Shown: one piece after another, positions 23,720 through 33,269 of the stretch | How the letters are laid out: each line of letters opens with the position of its first letter | Position numbering within the stretch: the stretch's first letter is position 1 | Assembly (NCBI GenBank): GCA_018657955.1 | Contig: JABHWD010000029.1 | Coordinates: forward strand, 1 to 64,000 | DNA from: Flavobacteriaceae bacterium | GTDB lineage: Bacteria; Bacteroidota; Bacteroidia; Flavobacteriales; Flavobacteriaceae | DNA length: 64,000 bases | Reading direction: 5' to 3' | The notes under the pieces: generated by a model | Told to the model about the DNA's origin: nothing | The model's database searches: none | What the model saw: only the letters and a program-made list of their open reading frames with translations | Made by a program: the position numbers and the translations under genes

Positions 23720-24828
23720 TCTTCTAAAAGAGGTTTCTCAATTACTTCAGAATCAATATTTAATTGAGAGTTTCCAGATGATATTTTAATAACATCTTTG
23801 TCTATCTTTTTAAATTCCTTAGTACTATCATTATAGTGGTTCACTGCTGTTCCTAGTGTATTTCCTAGTTTATCATGATAAGTCTTATAAGCATTTAAGT
23901 GAGTAGATAATTTTTCAACATTCTTCAAAACATCATTAATAGAATCCTCTACTTTTAAATTATGTAGTGCCTTTACCGTAATCTGTAGCATTGGAAATAA
24001 ACTCATAGGAGATACTATCATTACTTTTTTTGTATAGGCATATGAAACTAAATCTCTCTGATTTATTTTTAAAGTCCCTACTCTACTATTTAACAAGTCT
24101 TGATATAAACCATCAGCAGGTATAAACATATAAGCATAATCAGTAGTATTTTCATTAGGTCTTATATACTTGGCTGTTTCGTCAATTCTGTTTTTGATGT
24201 CAGATTTAAATTTCTTCTCTAAATCGGCTAGCTCTTCCTTATTTGAACTTTCTATCATCTTATTATAATTATCAAGAGAAAATTTCGCATCAATTGGTAT
24301 TATATACGCACCTACTCTAACAATGGCATCAACTATCTCTTTATTTTTAAATGAATGCTGCATTTGAAAAAGTGCAGGTGGCAGTACATTTGCTAATAAA
24401 TTTTCTAACTGTATTTCGCCCAAGACTCCTCTTTGTTTCTGATTTCCCAAAATCTTTTCTAGAGTCTTCATCTGATTAGCAAAACTCAAAACCTGTTCAT
24501 TAGTGCCTTTAATTTTTTCTAATTCAGCAGTAACATCCTTTATTACCTTATTAGATTCCTTAAACTGCTGTGTTATATTAGACGTTGAAGTTTTATGAAA
24601 ATCATTAATCTGCTTATTTATATCTTTAAGTTTAGACTCAATCTCTGTCCTACTTTCCTTAGAATTAGTATCAATCTCCTTTCTTATTTCTTGAATTTGA
24701 GAACTCAATGAATTTGAAAATTGAATTAAGTTATTGGTAGATGTTGATCCTGCACTAGTTTTTGAATTATAGACCAGATATATTAACCCTAATATTATAA
24801 TACATAAAAAACCAATTACTATTTCCAT
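23716..24828 (-). CDS. rmuC: DNA recombination protein RmuC
   Basis: 370 residues: one N-terminal membrane segment ('IGFLCIIILGLIYLVY'), a long coiled coil (residues 35-110) and the RmuC nuclease-like domain with 'KQRGVLGEIQLENLLANVLP', 'PIDAKFSLDNY' and 'YAYMFIPADGLY'. The family limits inversions at short inverted repeats and is thought to be a PD-(D/E)XK-type nuclease. Normal length for Bacteroidota. Confidence 0.92.
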   Translation of the reverse strand: MEIVIGFLCIIILGLIYLVYNSKTSAGSTSTNNLIQFSNSLSSQIQEIRKEIDTNSKESRTEIESKLKDINKQINDFHKTSTSNITQQFKESNKVIKDVTAELEKIKGTNEQVLSFANQMKTLEKILGNQKQRGVLGEIQLENLLANVLPPALFQMQHSFKNKEIVDAIVRVGAYIIPIDAKFSLDNYNKMIESSNKEELADLEKKFKSDIKNRIDETAKYIRPNENTTDYAYMFIPADGLYQDLLNSRVGTLKINQRDLVSYAYTKKVMIVSPMSLFPMLQITVKALHNLKVEDSINDVLKNVEKLSTHLNAYKTYHDKLGNTLGTAVNHYNDSTKEFKKIDKDVIKISSGNSQLNIDSEVIEKPLLED

Positions 24829-24903
24829 AGTGTTAGAATTATTGTAAAAACAATTTACAAAATTTTACTGACGAAAAAACAAATAGAAAATTAAAATATT
24901 ACT

Positions 24904-27756
24904 CTATTTACTCAAGTACATTTTTCTTCTAGAATACAGCTCATAAAATTTCTCATCCTGAAGATTATCAATAAATAAAATACTCTCACCTGTACTCTTC
25001 ATCTCAGGGCCAAGCTGCTTATTTACATTAGGGAATTTATTAAATGAGAAAACAGGCTGCTTAATAGCATATCCTTTGTATGTAGGATTAAACTTAAAGT
25101 CTTTAAGTTTCTTTTCCCCTAACATAACTTTAGTTGCATAATTTACGTATGGCTCCTTATAAGCTTTTGAAATGAAAGGAACTGTTCTTGATGCTCTTGG
25201 ATTTGCTTCAATTATATATACCATGTCATCTACTATTGCGAATTGAATGTTAATAAGACCAATAGTATTTAGAGCCTTAGCAATTTTTTTCGTGTGATCT
25301 ATTATCTGTTGTAGAACTAAATCTCCCAAATTAAAAGGAGGTAAGCAAGCGTTGCTATCTCCGGAATGAATACCACATGGCTCTATGTGTTCCATTATTC
25401 CTATTATATAAATATCTTTACCATCACATATTGCATCTGCTTCTGCCTCAATAGCTCCATCTAAATAGTGATCTAAAAGAAGTTTGTTCTTTGGCATTTT
25501 CTTTAATAAATCAGCTACATGTTCTTTAAGGTCTTTTTTATTTATTACAATTTTCATACCCTGACCGCCAAGTACATATGAAGGTCTAATTAAAATTGGG
25601 AAATCTAATTTTCTAGATACTTTAAGAGCTTCATCTACGCTAGAGGCTGTATCAAATTTTGGATAAGGAATATTATTCTCTTTTAAAAGTTTTGAGAAGG
25701 AACCTCTATCCTCAGCTAAATCTAATGATTTGTAATTCGTTCCTATTATTTTTATTCCATATCTATCTAATTTTTCAGACAATTTTAATGCTGTTTGACC
25801 ACCCAATTGAACGATAACACCTTCCGGGTTTTCATGTCTAATTATATCATATATATGTTCCCAAAATACTGGTTCAAAATAGAGCTTGTCAGCAATATCA
25901 AAATCAGTAGAAACTGTCTCAGGATTACAATTAATCATTATTGTTTCATATCCACACTCTGCACTTGCTAAAACCCCATGAACACAACAATAATCAAATT
26001 CTATTCCTTGACCAATTCTATTTGGTCCTGAGCCTAAAACAATAATTTTTTTCTTATCACTAACTACACTTTCATTATGAGAATACTTTTTACCTTCTTT
26101 ATTCTCTATTTCATTTTCAAAAGTAGAATAATAGTAAGGTGTACTTGCAGTAAATTCAGCTGCACAGGTATCAACAAGTTTATAGACTCTATTAATATTC
26201 ATCTCCTGACGTTTATTATAAACTTGACTTTCTAAACAATTTAAAATATGGGCAATTTGACGATCACCATATCCTTTTTGTTTAGCCTCTAGAAGTAAAT
26301 CTCTTGATATTGAATCAATTGTGTATTTTGAAATTTCTTTCTGTAGTAAGTAAAGCTCTTCATATTGTCTTAAAAACCACATATCAATTTTGGTCAATTC
26401 ATTAATTGTACTTAATGGCATCCCTATTTGTATAGCATCAAAAATTACAAAAACCCTATCCCATGATGCATTTATTAATTTACTAACTATTAGATCTTTA
26501 TCCTTATAGCTCTTTCCATCGGCCCCAATTCCATTTCTTTTAATTTCCAAGGATTGGGTAGCTTTATGAAGAGCTTCTTGGAAGGATCTTCCAATACCCA
26601 TTACCTCACCAACTGATTTCATTTGTAACCCTAAGGTCCTGTCACTACCTTCAAACTTATCAAAATTCCATCTTGGAATTTTTACAATTACATAATCTAA
26701 AGTTGGTTCAAATAAAGCTGATGTAGATTTAGTTATTTGATTTTCTAGTTCATCCAGATTGTATCCTATTGCTAACTTTGAAGCTATTTTTGCAATTGGA
26801 TAACCAGTTGCTTTACTTGCCAAAGCTGATGATCTTGAAACCCTAGGGTTAATTTCAACTGCTATAATATCTTCTTTTTCATCAGGACTTACAGCAAACT
26901 GAACATTACAACCACCTGAAAAATCACCTATACTTCTCATCATCTTAATTGCCATATCTCGCATTTTTTGATAACAAGTATCACTAAGTGTCATGGCAGG
27001 AGCAACAGTTATTGAATCCCCAGTATGAATACCCATAGGATCCATATTTTCAATAGAACATATAATTACCACATTGTCATTAGAGTCTCTAAGTAATTCT
27101 AATTCATATTCCTTCCATCCAATCAATGCTTTATCTATCATTACCTCATGAATTGGAGATATCTCTAAACCTCTAGTCAATAATTCATTGAAATCCTCTT
27201 CTTTATATACTATAGAAGCTCCTGCACCTCCTAATGTGTATGAGGCTCTTATCACTAAAGGAAATCCAAATTCCTGTGCAATCTCCTTTCCTTTTAAATA
27301 AGAATTAGCGGTGGCTTGTGGAGCCATTTTAATTCCAATATCAAGCATTAAATTTCTAAATTGCTCTCTATCTTCAGTAATATTTATTGCGTTAATATCA
27401 ACACCTATAATTTCTACATTATGTTCTTCCCAAATTCCTTTTTCATCAGCTTCTATACATAAATTCAATGCAGTTTGCCCTCCCATTGTTGGTAAGACAG
27501 CATCAATTTGAGGGTGTTCTTTTAATATCTGAACAATTGATGTGGTATTTAGAGGTAATAAATATACATGATCAGCCATTGTTGGATCAGTCATTATTGT
27601 GGCTGGATTTGAATTTATTAGTATAGTTTCTATGCCATCTTCACGAAGAGATCTTAATGCTTGTGATCCAGAATAATCAAATTCACATGCTTGACCAATT
27701 ATTATAGGACCCGAACCGATTATTAGTGTTGATTTTAGTTTATCCCTTTTAGGCAT
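24904..27756 (-). CDS. carB: Carbamoyl-phosphate synthase large subunit without allosteric domain
   Basis: 950 residues with two homologous ATP-grasp halves: 'IIGSGPIIIGQACEFDYSG' starts the first and 'VLGSGPNRIGQGIEFDYCC' the second. Glutamate-rich metal sites are 'AVEINPRVSRSSALAS' and 'IIEANPRASRTVPFIS'. The chain ends soon after the second ATP-grasp ('YELYSRRKMYLSK'), so the C-terminal MGS-like regulatory domain of the about 1070-residue enterobacterial enzyme is missing. I believe this is common in Bacteroidota. It makes carbamoyl phosphate for pyrimidines and arginine. carA is not in the window. Confidence 0.95.
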   Translation of the reverse strand: MPKRDKLKSTLIIGSGPIIIGQACEFDYSGSQALRSLREDGIETILINSNPATIMTDPTMADHVYLLPLNTTSIVQILKEHPQIDAVLPTMGGQTALNLCIEADEKGIWEEHNVEIIGVDINAINITEDREQFRNLMLDIGIKMAPQATANSYLKGKEIAQEFGFPLVIRASYTLGGAGASIVYKEEDFNELLTRGLEISPIHEVMIDKALIGWKEYELELLRDSNDNVVIICSIENMDPMGIHTGDSITVAPAMTLSDTCYQKMRDMAIKMMRSIGDFSGGCNVQFAVSPDEKEDIIAVEINPRVSRSSALASKATGYPIAKIASKLAIGYNLDELENQITKSTSALFEPTLDYVIVKIPRWNFDKFEGSDRTLGLQMKSVGEVMGIGRSFQEALHKATQSLEIKRNGIGADGKSYKDKDLIVSKLINASWDRVFVIFDAIQIGMPLSTINELTKIDMWFLRQYEELYLLQKEISKYTIDSISRDLLLEAKQKGYGDRQIAHILNCLESQVYNKRQEMNINRVYKLVDTCAAEFTASTPYYYSTFENEIENKEGKKYSHNESVVSDKKKIIVLGSGPNRIGQGIEFDYCCVHGVLASAECGYETIMINCNPETVSTDFDIADKLYFEPVFWEHIYDIIRHENPEGVIVQLGGQTALKLSEKLDRYGIKIIGTNYKSLDLAEDRGSFSKLLKENNIPYPKFDTASSVDEALKVSRKLDFPILIRPSYVLGGQGMKIVINKKDLKEHVADLLKKMPKNKLLLDHYLDGAIEAEADAICDGKDIYIIGIMEHIEPCGIHSGDSNACLPPFNLGDLVLQQIIDHTKKIAKALNTIGLINIQFAIVDDMVYIIEANPRASRTVPFISKAYKEPYVNYATKVMLGEKKLKDFKFNPTYKGYAIKQPVFSFNKFPNVNKQLGPEMKSTGESILFIDNLQDEKFYELYSRRKMYLSK

Positions 27757-27795
27757 TAGGCACTATATTTTAGTAAAAATAATTATCAAAAACAT

Positions 27796-27824
27796 AAAAA
27801 AAAAGGTGTTACGTCAGTAACACC
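27796..27824 (-). terminator. rpmH terminator
   Basis: Perfect 8-bp stem GGTGTTAC (27805-27812) with GTAACACC (27817-27824), loop GTCA, followed on the minus strand by a run of T (27804-27796). It lies 27 bp beyond the rpmH stop. Confidence 0.85.
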
Positions 27825-27851
27825 TAATATAATATCAACAATTGTTAATTA

Positions 27852-28010
27852 TTATTTAGGGCTATTTTCAGAAGATACTGAAAGCTTTTTTCTTCCTTTA
27901 GCTCTTCTACGAGAAATAACTTTTCTACCACCAACTGTGGACATTCTCTCCATGAAGCCATGCTTATTTTTTCTTTTCCTTTTTGATGGCTGAAATGTTC
28001 TTTTAGGCAT
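27852..28010 (-). CDS. rpmH: 50S ribosomal protein L34
   Basis: 52 residues, translated by hand: it begins '[19 protein letters not shown]', continues '[20 protein letters not shown]' and ends with a short acidic tail '[10 protein letters not shown]'. This is the complete L34 consensus with a small C-terminal extension. The gene stands alone: the usual rnpA neighbour is absent and dnaA is not near. It has its own near-consensus promoter (28061-28091) and a strong terminator. Confidence 0.96.
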   Translation of the reverse strand: MPKRTFQPSKRKRKNKHGFMERMSTVGGRKVISRRRAKGRKKLSVSSENSPK

Positions 28011-28060
28011 TTTATTTAATTTAACTTAATCTGCTTAAAAATATATTATTAAGTTTCCGG

Positions 28061-28091
28061 CAAATATACAAAGACTTTTTACTTTAACAAA
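28061..28091 (-). promoter_or_regulatory. rpmH promoter, full Bacteroidota consensus
   Basis: On the minus strand: TTTG (28091-28088), a 19-nt spacer, then TATATTTG (28068-28061). This matches the -33/-7 consensus exactly, 51 bp before the rpmH start. Confidence 0.8.
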
Positions 28092-28106
28092 TCTATTAAT
28101 TAATAT

Positions 28107-28114
28107 TATATTTG
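28107..28114 (+). promoter_or_regulatory. -7 element for the TPR-like gene
   Basis: TATATTTG, matching TAnnTTTG, 40 bp before the start at 28154. No clear -33 element. Confidence 0.4.
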
Positions 28115-28153
28115 ATTTTTATTAACTTTATTCATTGAAATTCATACACAATT

Positions 28154-28714
28154 ATGATTAATAAATATATTAAATTATTTTTTTGTTTTGTTTGTTTTGG
28201 AGTTTCAATATTTCAGTTTATGGGGGGATTAATTGGAAATGGAATAATGTATCTAATAATAGCATTAATTATTCTATTTCTGTTTTTCAAAAATGAATTT
28301 CTTCTTTTAGCATTTTTTCAACTAAGAAAACAAAATCTTGATGGAGCAGAGAAATGGTTAAATAGAATTAATAATCCTTCTAAAGCCTTAGTAACAAAAC
28401 AACAAGGTTATTATAATTATTTGAAAGGATTAATAGTTTCTCAAACAAATATGAATGAAGCTGAAAAATATTTTAAAGCAGCTATTAATTTTGGTTTAAA
28501 TATGGACCATGATTTAGCAATGGCAAAATTAAATTTAGCTGGAATTGCGTTTACTAAGAGAAGAAAACTTGAAGCGCAGAAACTACTTCAAGAAGCACAA
28601 AGATTAGATAAAAATGGAATGCTTACAGATCAAATTAAAATGATGAAAAATCAAATGAAAAGATCTCATATTCCAAATCAACACTTTGGCTCAAATAGAA
28701 TGGGAAGAAGATAG
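28154..28714 (+). CDS. Membrane-anchored TPR-like protein
   Basis: 186 residues. Two hydrophobic segments occupy residues 6-45 ('FFCFVCFGVSIFQFMGGLIG', then 'MYLIIALIILFLFF'). The remainder is helical and resembles two or three tetratricopeptide-type repeats ('GYYNYLKGLIVSQTNMNEAE', 'AKLNLAGIAFTKRRKLEA'), ending in a basic tail. It probably acts as a scaffold at the inner membrane; partner unknown. It converges on the alpha/beta hydrolase gene, 4 bp apart. Confidence 0.65.
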   Translation: MINKYIKLFFCFVCFGVSIFQFMGGLIGNGIMYLIIALIILFLFFKNEFLLLAFFQLRKQNLDGAEKWLNRINNPSKALVTKQQGYYNYLKGLIVSQTNMNEAEKYFKAAINFGLNMDHDLAMAKLNLAGIAFTKRRKLEAQKLLQEAQRLDKNGMLTDQIKMMKNQMKRSHIPNQHFGSNRMGRR

Positions 28715-28718
28715 GATT

Positions 28719-29381
28719 TTAATTCTCAATAATCTTAATAAGATTCTGGTTAAACCACTTTGCTCTAGTTATAATCATTTCATGTCTTCCATTCTCTATT
28801 ACAATCGAATCTTTAATATATTTTATGGGAAAAATATGATCTGAATTACCATGGATGTGTACAATGTTATCTAAAGTTATTTCTTGATCCCAATTTAATA
28901 GACAATTAATACTCCATTTCAAATAATCTTTGTCTCTTACAGTTAAATATCTATCGGCAAGATTAATTCTTTTATATATTTTATCAATTTTGGAATATTT
29001 TAAAAACTTAAAAAAATTATTAAAAGTACTCATTGGAAATACCTTGTGAATTTTTGTTGCCCTAATTAACTTGAAATTTTTAGGAAGTTCCTTGTTGTTT
29101 TTAATACTAGAAATAATTACTAGCTTTTTTGTTGACATTAACCTGCTAAGTTCCTGAATAATAACTCCTCCAAATGAAACCCCTATTAATATTATGTTTT
29201 CATGTTTAATTTCATTTGATAATCTAATACAATAATTATTAAGTGATTCATTCTTAATTGGCATAATCCAATCTAATAGATGGACACAGTATTTATCTTT
29301 AGGAAATTCTAAATATTCAAATATCAGCGAATTAGCTCCCAAACCTGGCATTAAATAAATATGTTCTTTAATATTACCCAT
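28719..29381 (-). CDS. Alpha/beta hydrolase
   Basis: 220 residues, cytoplasmic. The oxyanion strand 'YLMPGLGANSLIF' is followed by the nucleophile elbow 'IGVSFGGVIIQE' (Ser at about residue 84). The acid is likely in 'GNSDHIFP' and the catalytic His in 'GRHEMII' near the C-terminus, so the triad is complete. Substrate unknown. Monocistronic between convergent and divergent neighbours. Confidence 0.8.
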   Translation of the reverse strand: MGNIKEHIYLMPGLGANSLIFEYLEFPKDKYCVHLLDWIMPIKNESLNNYCIRLSNEIKHENIILIGVSFGGVIIQELSRLMSTKKLVIISSIKNNKELPKNFKLIRATKIHKVFPMSTFNNFFKFLKYSKIDKIYKRINLADRYLTVRDKDYLKWSINCLLNWDQEITLDNIVHIHGNSDHIFPIKYIKDSIVIENGRHEMIITRAKWFNQNLIKIIEN

Positions 29382-29417
29382 TTATTATATATAAATGCTT
29401 ATCTGCATTTTTTTTTA

Positions 29418-29425
29418 TAATTTTG
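29418..29425 (+). promoter_or_regulatory. -7 element for the small acetyltransferase gene
   Basis: TAATTTTG, matching TAnnTTTG, 22 bp before the start at 29448. No clear -33 element. Confidence 0.4.
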
Positions 29426-29447
29426 TAATTGCTTTTACTATAAATTT

Positions 29448-29732
29448 ATGGAAATTAATGATAATACATTTTTAAGGCAATTTGAGGCAAAAATAAATGG
29501 GAAACTTGCTATTATAGAGTATTCTCTTCAAGATAGAAAAATTTTCTTAACTAAAATAGTTGTCCCAGAAATTAAAAATAAAGATTCTTTTATCGATGAT
29601 TTCATTTCTAATGTATTAGAAATTATTAGGGATCGTAATATAAGTGTAGTGCCAACAGTTCCAGTAATTACTAAATACATAAGAAAAAATAGAAGATATA
29701 AATCACTTCTTCCAGTTGGAGTAAGAATTTAG
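29448..29732 (+). CDS. Small GNAT-fold acetyltransferase (YjdJ type)
   Basis: 94 residues matching the minimal GNAT-like YjdJ/GTLF3B group: 'GKLAIIEYSLQDRKIFLTKIVVP' in the first strands (quoted in part), then 'FIDDFISNVLEIIRDRNI' and the terminal 'VVPTVPVITKYIRKN'. The family probably binds acetyl-CoA; substrate unknown. It is convergent with mtaB, 4 bp between stops. Confidence 0.75.
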   Translation: MEINDNTFLRQFEAKINGKLAIIEYSLQDRKIFLTKIVVPEIKNKDSFIDDFISNVLEIIRDRNISVVPTVPVITKYIRKNRRYKSLLPVGVRI

Positions 29733-29736
29733 ATAA

Positions 29737-31077
29737 TTATAACGTTAGACATTCCTCTTGTATTTTCTCTTCTACCCTAATATACCCATCCTGATCAATT
29801 TTATTTATTGTTACAGATTTTAATTTATTTGCTAGTTTAGGATCCCAAGGAGCTCTAACCCTTAAATAATTTTCAGTATAACCATAAATATATCCTCTTT
29901 TGTTTTCAGTTTCATATAACACAGTTTTATCTTGACCTATTTGACTCTCATAAAAAATTCTTCTTTTTTTATCAGACAATGACCTAAGAATCATACTTCT
30001 TTTTGTTCTAACTTCTTTAGGAACTTGAAAATTCATTGTTGATGCAAGGGTGTTATTTCTTTCAGAATAAGTGAAAACATGCAAATAAGATATTTTTAAT
30101 TCTTTTAGAAAATCTAATGTCTCCATAAAATATTCGTCAGTTTCTCCAGGGAAGCCTACTATTACATCTACTCCAATACACGCATTTGGTATAGTATCAT
30201 TTATATAATTAATTCTATCAATGTAAAGATCCTTATTATATCTTCTCTTCATACTTCTTAATATTTGATCGCTACCGCTTTGCAAAGGGATGTGAAAATG
30301 TGGAACAAATAGTCTGCTTTTAGCCATAAATGAAATGATTTCTTTACTTAACAAATTTGGTTCTATTGATGATATTCTAAATCTATTTATACCATTAGAT
30401 CTATCCAATTCCTTAACTAAATCAAAAAGAGTATTATCATGTTTTTTGTTTCCATATTCTCCCTTTCCATAATCTCCAATATTTACTCCTGTTAGAACAA
30501 TTTCTTTTATTCCCTCTGAAGAAATTGTTTCTACATTATTTTTAATATTTTTAAGAGTATCACTTCTAGATATACCCCTAGCTAATGGAATTGTACAATA
30601 AGTACATTTATAATCACATCCATCCTGAACTTTTAGAAAAGCCCTAGTTCTATCGTTCGATGAATAGCTGCTAATATAAGTATCGATACTACTTATATCA
30701 CATGAATAAATATTTGGATATTTATTTTTTGATAAATCCCCTATATAATCTAATATATTAAACTTCTCATTAGCTCCAAGCACTAAATCAACTCCTTTAA
30801 CATCTGATAATTCGTTAGGTTTTAATTGGGCATAACAACCAATTGCAGCTATGAATGCATTAGGATTTAATCTATTCATTTTATTTACTACACTCTTAAA
30901 CTTATTATCAGCATTTTGAGTTACGGAGCAAGTATTAATTACGTATATATCTGCCTTTTTTGATGCACTAACAATTTTATAATTATTTCTTTTAAAATCT
31001 CTGGATATTGTTGAAGTTTCAGAATAATTCAATTTGCAACCAAGAGTATAAAATGCTACTTTTTTTATAACAGACAT
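29737..31077 (-). CDS. mtaB: tRNA t6A37 methylthiotransferase MtaB
   Basis: 446 residues. The N-terminal methylthiotransferase domain has three Cys for the auxiliary cluster ('TLGCKLNYSE', 'NTCSVTQNAD', 'IGCYAQLKP'). The radical SAM core follows with 'CDYKCTYCTIPLARG', and a C-terminal TRAM domain starts near residue 380. It converts t6A to ms2t6A at position 37 of ANN-decoding tRNAs. The shape 'GCKLN' rather than 'GCQMN' separates MtaB from MiaB. Confidence 0.94.
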   Translation of the reverse strand: MSVIKKVAFYTLGCKLNYSETSTISRDFKRNNYKIVSASKKADIYVINTCSVTQNADNKFKSVVNKMNRLNPNAFIAAIGCYAQLKPNELSDVKGVDLVLGANEKFNILDYIGDLSKNKYPNIYSCDISSIDTYISSYSSNDRTRAFLKVQDGCDYKCTYCTIPLARGISRSDTLKNIKNNVETISSEGIKEIVLTGVNIGDYGKGEYGNKKHDNTLFDLVKELDRSNGINRFRISSIEPNLLSKEIISFMAKSRLFVPHFHIPLQSGSDQILRSMKRRYNKDLYIDRINYINDTIPNACIGVDVIVGFPGETDEYFMETLDFLKELKISYLHVFTYSERNNTLASTMNFQVPKEVRTKRSMILRSLSDKKRRIFYESQIGQDKTVLYETENKRGYIYGYTENYLRVRAPWDPKLANKLKSVTINKIDQDGYIRVEEKIQEECLTL

Positions 31078-31123
31078 TCTCGTAAATTTATAAAGGGTTG
31101 TAAATTTACAATTAAATAGTAAT

Positions 31124-32746
31124 ATGAAAAAAAACTCAGCAAAAAGTAAAATATATAGTATATACCATTTTGCTGTATTGATCTCTATTTTATCTGTTTA
31201 TACTTGCACAAATAATAATGAAAATGACTCTGATCAGGTTTTTAGATATAATGAACATAAAAATATTAACTCATTAGATCCTGCTTTCGCTAAAGACGTT
31301 GCTAATATTTGGGCTGTAAATCAACTTTTTAACGGATTAGTAGAGATGGACAAAGAATTAAGGGTAATTCCGTCAATTGCTAAAAGCTGGATGATTTCTA
31401 ATGATGGATTAACATATAGTTTTACTCTAAATAATAATATTAAATTTCACAAGCATTCCATGTTAACTAACAGAAACGTTACAGCGAAGGATTTTGTGTA
31501 TAGTTTTGATAGGCTTTTAGATCCTATATTAGCCTCTCCCGGAGGATGGGTTTTTAATAAGGTCGATAATTATGAAGCAATTAATGATACCATTCTAGAA
31601 ATTAAACTAAAGGAGCCTTTTAATGCTTTTCTTGGCATACTTACCATGAAATATTGTTCAGTTGTACCTAAAGAGATTGTTGAGCATTATGGTGCTGAAT
31701 TTAGGTCTAATCCAGTTGGAACAGGTCCATTTAAATTTAAGAGATGGGAAGAAAATATAAAATTAGTTTTTAGAAAAAATAATGAATATTTTCAAAAGGA
31801 TTCCATTGGAAATTCATTACCCTATCTTGAGTCAGTTGCTATTACTTTCTTACAAGATAAGCAGAGTGAATTTCTGCAATTCATTCAAGAAAATTTAGAT
31901 TTTGTATCAGGCTTAGACGATTCCTATAAAGATGAAGTAGTAAATACTCAAGGAGAATTAAAAAATGAATATGTAAATCAAATTAATTTAATTAGAGGAC
32001 CTTACTTAAACACTGAATACTTAGCATTTTATTTAGACTCAAATAAAAATGAAATTAAATCAGAAATACTTAGAAAGGCTGTGAACCATGGATTTGACAG
32101 AAATAAAATGATAAAATACCTAAGAAATGGAATTGGCATTCCAGCAAATGGAGGATTTATACCAATGGGACTGCCAGGTTATTCAGATAAAATTGGATAC
32201 ACATATAATCCAGATTATGCTAAAGAATTAATCAGTCAGTATAAAAGCGATTTTAAAGAAATTCCAAGCCTAAAATTAACAACCACTAGTAATTACTTAG
32301 TTTTTTGTGAATTTATTCAAAAAGAATTAGAAAAAATAGGTCTTCAAATATCTATAGATGTTATTCCTGGAGCCTCCTTAAAAGAAGCAAAAGCTAATGG
32401 AAAATTAGATTTTTTTAGAGCAAGCTGGGTAGCAGATTATCCAGATGCTGAAAACTATTTATCTCTATTTTATTCCAAAAACTTTGCTCCTAAAGGACCA
32501 AATTATACTCATTTTACAGATAAAGCATTTGATGCACTATATGAAAGTTCTGTAGGTGAGACTAATCAAAATAAAATAGAGATTCTATACAAAAAAATGG
32601 ATTCATTGATTATTAGTAGATCTATCATTGTTCCACTATTTTATGATGAAGTAATAAGATTTACTAGAAAAAATTTAAATGGCATGCAGATTAATGCTAC
32701 AAATTTACTAGACCTTAGGTATGTAAAAAAGTTATCTAATTTTTAG
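31124..32746 (+). CDS. Peptide ABC transporter substrate-binding lipoprotein
   Basis: 540 residues of the SBP_bac_5 (OppA/DppA) family. Signal with a lipobox near 'VYTCTNNN' (Cys about residue 28), then 'NINSLDPAFAKDVANIW', 'FNGLVEMDKELRVIPSIAKS' and 'VTAKDFVYSFDRLLDP'. It binds oligopeptides in the periplasm for an ABC importer. No permease or ATPase genes are adjacent, so it is an orphan here. It starts 46 bp from the divergent mtaB. Confidence 0.9.
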   Translation: MKKNSAKSKIYSIYHFAVLISILSVYTCTNNNENDSDQVFRYNEHKNINSLDPAFAKDVANIWAVNQLFNGLVEMDKELRVIPSIAKSWMISNDGLTYSFTLNNNIKFHKHSMLTNRNVTAKDFVYSFDRLLDPILASPGGWVFNKVDNYEAINDTILEIKLKEPFNAFLGILTMKYCSVVPKEIVEHYGAEFRSNPVGTGPFKFKRWEENIKLVFRKNNEYFQKDSIGNSLPYLESVAITFLQDKQSEFLQFIQENLDFVSGLDDSYKDEVVNTQGELKNEYVNQINLIRGPYLNTEYLAFYLDSNKNEIKSEILRKAVNHGFDRNKMIKYLRNGIGIPANGGFIPMGLPGYSDKIGYTYNPDYAKELISQYKSDFKEIPSLKLTTTSNYLVFCEFIQKELEKIGLQISIDVIPGASLKEAKANGKLDFFRASWVADYPDAENYLSLFYSKNFAPKGPNYTHFTDKAFDALYESSVGETNQNKIEILYKKMDSLIISRSIIVPLFYDEVIRFTRKNLNGMQINATNLLDLRYVKKLSNF

Positions 32747-32765
32747 TAGATAGTGCAGGTCCTTC

Positions 32766-33188
32766 TTAAAGATATTTTTTCATTATAATATTATTCACTT
32801 TGAATCCATTTCGTGAATAAAAATTCACCAATTTTTCATTGCAAAATAATGTTATTCTGTAACAACCCTTTCTCCTAGAAATTTCAATTAATTCCTTAAT
32901 AAGTGAAACTCCTACCATTTTTCCTCTAACCTCGCTATTTACTACAATGTCTTCAATATGTCCAGCAACCTCTCCCCTTATCTTATTCTCAATTACCACA
33001 CTTCCATATGCTACAATTCTATTATTATAAATTCCAACAATTGAATTTGAGCTAGTATTAGAATTAAAATCATTCCATGCCTTCTTCCTGTCAATATTTT
33101 CAAGATCTATCTTTTTAAGTTGATTTAGAAGAATGAAAACATCATTAATATCTTCTTCTTTAATAAGTCTAAAATTAATTTCTGACAT
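32766..33188 (-). CDS. GNAT family N-acetyltransferase
   Basis: 140 residues with the GNAT acetyl-CoA site: 'GHIEDIVVNSEVRGKMVGVS' (motif A, R/Q-x-x-G-x-G/A-like) around residues 76-95, then 'KGCYRITLFCNEKLVNFYS' and 'RNGFKV'. Acetyl-acceptor unknown. Located after the substrate-binding lipoprotein gene (convergent) and downstream of rpmE2 on the same strand, but separated from it by a terminator. Confidence 0.88.
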   Translation of the reverse strand: MSEINFRLIKEEDINDVFILLNQLKKIDLENIDRKKAWNDFNSNTSSNSIVGIYNNRIVAYGSVVIENKIRGEVAGHIEDIVVNSEVRGKMVGVSLIKELIEISRRKGCYRITLFCNEKLVNFYSRNGFKVNNIIMKKYL

Positions 33189-33212
33189 TTACTTTTTATT
33201 TTTTTATAAAAG

Positions 33213-33245
33213 CAAAAAAAAAGCCTTTCATCATCTGAAAGACTT
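33213..33245 (-). terminator. rpmE2 terminator
   Basis: Hairpin AAGCCTTTCA/TGAAAGACTT (33221-33230 with 33236-33245, one C-A mismatch), followed on the minus strand by a T-run (33222-33214). It lies 24 bp after the rpmE2 stop. Confidence 0.75.
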
Positions 33246-33269
33246 AATTCTCTATGAATTTAAATCTTA

